Shown here piece after piece: positions 62,488-64,000 of a DNA stretch of 64,000 nucleotides (its first letter is position 1; each line of letters starts with the position of its first letter). The stretch is from Neodiprion pinetum (taxonomy: Eukaryota > Arthropoda > Insecta > Hymenoptera > Diprionidae). The notes below the pieces were generated by a model, which had not been told where the DNA came from, searched no databases, and saw only the letters and a list, made by a program, of their open reading frames with translations. The position numbers and the translations under genes were made by a program. The stretch is taken from assembly GCF_021155775.2 (NCBI RefSeq), contig NC_060235.2, positions 20,327,598-20,391,597 on the forward strand, given 5' to 3'.

Positions 62488-63869
62488 ATGCCACTCAAGG
62501 GAACGATCAGAGTGATAACCAGGGCGTGTCTATCGACCAAGCGCCCCTCCGGAGCCGATAAAACGGCTTTCAAAAGCGCAACGACACATTTAATGCGAGT
62601 CGCAAGCAGAAGCTTCTCAACTACCGGATCGCTCGAAATGAGGTGAGTGAATACGCGAACGTTACACGCTGCTTTACCTACCTACCTGATACGCAACGTA
62701 TTTCGATTCGTCGTACGCCGAGCGCAAGCGCCCCGCATCTTCGGCTCCTCTGTTTATCGCCCTTCCCGTTTAATACTGTTTTGCGTATTTCTCTTATTTC
62801 CATCCCTCTGATACCTGCACAATGGACCTTGTGCGATTAATCTCATCCCATTATACGCGAATGTGTACGCGTCAGAAAACCATACGAATTTTCGTCAAGA
62901 CAAGCGGTTAATTAAACTTATAAACTGCATTTATAGCTTCCTAACGGAGCTTTGAAAGGCTAATTGTTATACCTACGTAACATAATGCGTTATTTGAGAA
63001 CTTCCTCAATTCGATCTTATACCTGTTATACTCTTGCTTCCGTGAATAAACTCACGTTTATTTATGTAAATTGTATCGCCTTTTTACTATTAATAATAAC
63101 CAGCTAATTGTATGTTTCTGAATTTGATTATTCTCAATTAGTCATCATGTTGTTGCATCGTTCGTCTGCGGTTCTTTCCCTCTTCTGTGTTTTCCTTGTC
63201 AAGAATACACGACTCGTATTGCGAAACATGCTTAAAAATCATCTACCAGACTAATTTTCAACACATGTTTACACGTATACATATAATTAAATACTAAAAC
63301 CCCGAACGTTATTCAGCTGTGATGGTTTATAAACGCAGATACAAGCGTTGTATAATAAATTATCAAGAACCAGCGGCACAAGTATAAATAATTATAATTA
63401 TGTAACGAAAGATGCCTTAAATGATTGCGACACATTCAGCTATCTACCAATTCGTAAAGTATGTTCACGTAAATGAAAAAAAAATGCACAGCCGTGATGT
63501 ATTATGCAGGTAGACACGACTCGATTTACACACGCAATCCCGTTCGTTGTTGCGTAACATGCGGGCAGCTGAAAATGTTAAAAAGATACTTGTATGCCTA
63601 CCAGCCAAGCATCTCTGAGTAGCTGCGCAGCTGTTATTATTATTCGTTATTATCTTCCACACATGTACGGTTGTTTTGTAATTTATGTATTTCTCATAAT
63701 GCGACAGGTTCGTACAATTTGTGAATAAAAATGGGGGCCCCCAGCACCTGGGGGTACAACTGCAACCGGGCGGCGACATCACCGACATATCGGCTGTCGA
63801 TTCCAGGATCCCGAACAACCTGAAAAAATTCTTGGAAGGCGGTGAGGACCTACTAAAAAATGTGAAGAG
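62488..63869 (+). CDS. FAHD2-like fumarylacetoacetate hydrolase-family protein, 5' part (runs past window)
   Basis: Two exons, 62488-62642 and 63708-63869, are joined through AG/G to read MRFVQFVNKNGGPQHLGVQL, the typical start of FAHD2-type proteins, followed by GGDITDISAVDSRIPNNLKK and FLEGGEDLLKN. Upstream of this Met (residue 51) is a 50-residue extension rich in Arg, Lys, Ser and Thr, with RSFSTT, resembling a mitochondrial presequence. The catalytic metal-binding FAH core must lie beyond the right edge. A donor GTAAAAG follows position 63869. Family members act as hydrolases or decarboxylases on small keto-acids; the exact substrate for FAHD2 is not established. A second possible start is the ATG at 62638. 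Confidence 0.88.
62643..63707 (+). other. FAHD2-like intron 1 (1065 bp)
   Basis: Starts GTGAGT and ends ATGCGACAG. No gene inside. Confidence 0.85.
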
Positions 63870-64000
63870 GTAAAAGATTTATTAATTTATACATCGTTAA
63901 TTTAATCGCGGTGCAAAAGGTTCATTTCTTTCTCGGTAGAGATAGTCCAGGTTCTTCCCGCCTGTTTATTCGCCGACGAGTAGATACGGATTTATGGGGT

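Noticed and set aside
63943..64000. Possible third exon of the FAHD2-like gene after a CGGTAG acceptor
   Set aside because: The phase fits, but the translated residues do not resemble the family. The true next exon is more likely beyond the window.
1..64000. CRISPR arrays, bacterial operons, integrated viral genes
   Set aside because: No regularly spaced direct repeats with unique spacers, no polymerase, capsid or integrase frames, and all real genes are spliced.

Overview
The window is nuclear DNA from an animal, most likely an insect. The support is spliced genes with GT..AG introns and protein sequences that read like insect forms of mitochondrial proteins. The DNA is AT-rich, with many microsatellites, poly-A/T runs and long transposon-filled introns. 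The sizeable CpG content and element types would suit a hymenopteran, but that is a guess. There is no bacterial-style gene organisation, no CRISPR array, and I recognised no rRNA or tRNA gene.

Three protein genes are well supported, all in or reaching the right part of the window. (1) Mic60/mitofilin (inner-membrane organising MICOS subunit) lies on the minus strand from 59626 down to about 15438. It has 13 coding exons with consistent splice phases and encodes about 734 residues. Eight exons are packed into 55954-59626; the other five are spread over 40 kb, separated by three introns of 11-14 kb and two shorter ones. (2) bL35m, the mitochondrial ribosomal large-subunit protein L35, is on the plus strand at 59751-60951 in four exons (192 residues). 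It is head-to-head with Mic60, with 124 bp between the two ATGs, so the pair probably shares a bidirectional promoter. (3) The 5' part of a FAHD2-like fumarylacetoacetate-hydrolase-family gene is on the plus strand at 62488-63869. It has a mitochondrial-presequence-like N-terminus and runs off the right edge. The right-hand 5 kb is therefore a small neighbourhood of nuclear genes for mitochondrial proteins.

The rest is non-coding as far as I can see. Positions 1-15192 contain no recognisable gene, only simple repeats, a possible solo LTR (8244-8422), a TIR element (11213-12302) and a foldback (about 13475-13790). The large Mic60 introns hold a rich collection of short non-autonomous elements, many of which are foldbacks with long inverted arms. 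These include a 401-bp element with a 60-bp tandem repeat between inverted ends (15798-16198) and a hAT-like element with a perfect 8-bp target duplication (21641-22422). A 643-bp nearly complete palindrome lies at 48223-48865, and two copies of a 1.2-kb element lie about 34 kb apart (18666-19880 and 52767-54025). Two related families each appear twice. Because they lie in introns, these elements would be transcribed as hairpins in Mic60 pre-mRNA. That is the most unusual property of the window; I see no unambiguous new protein-coding system.
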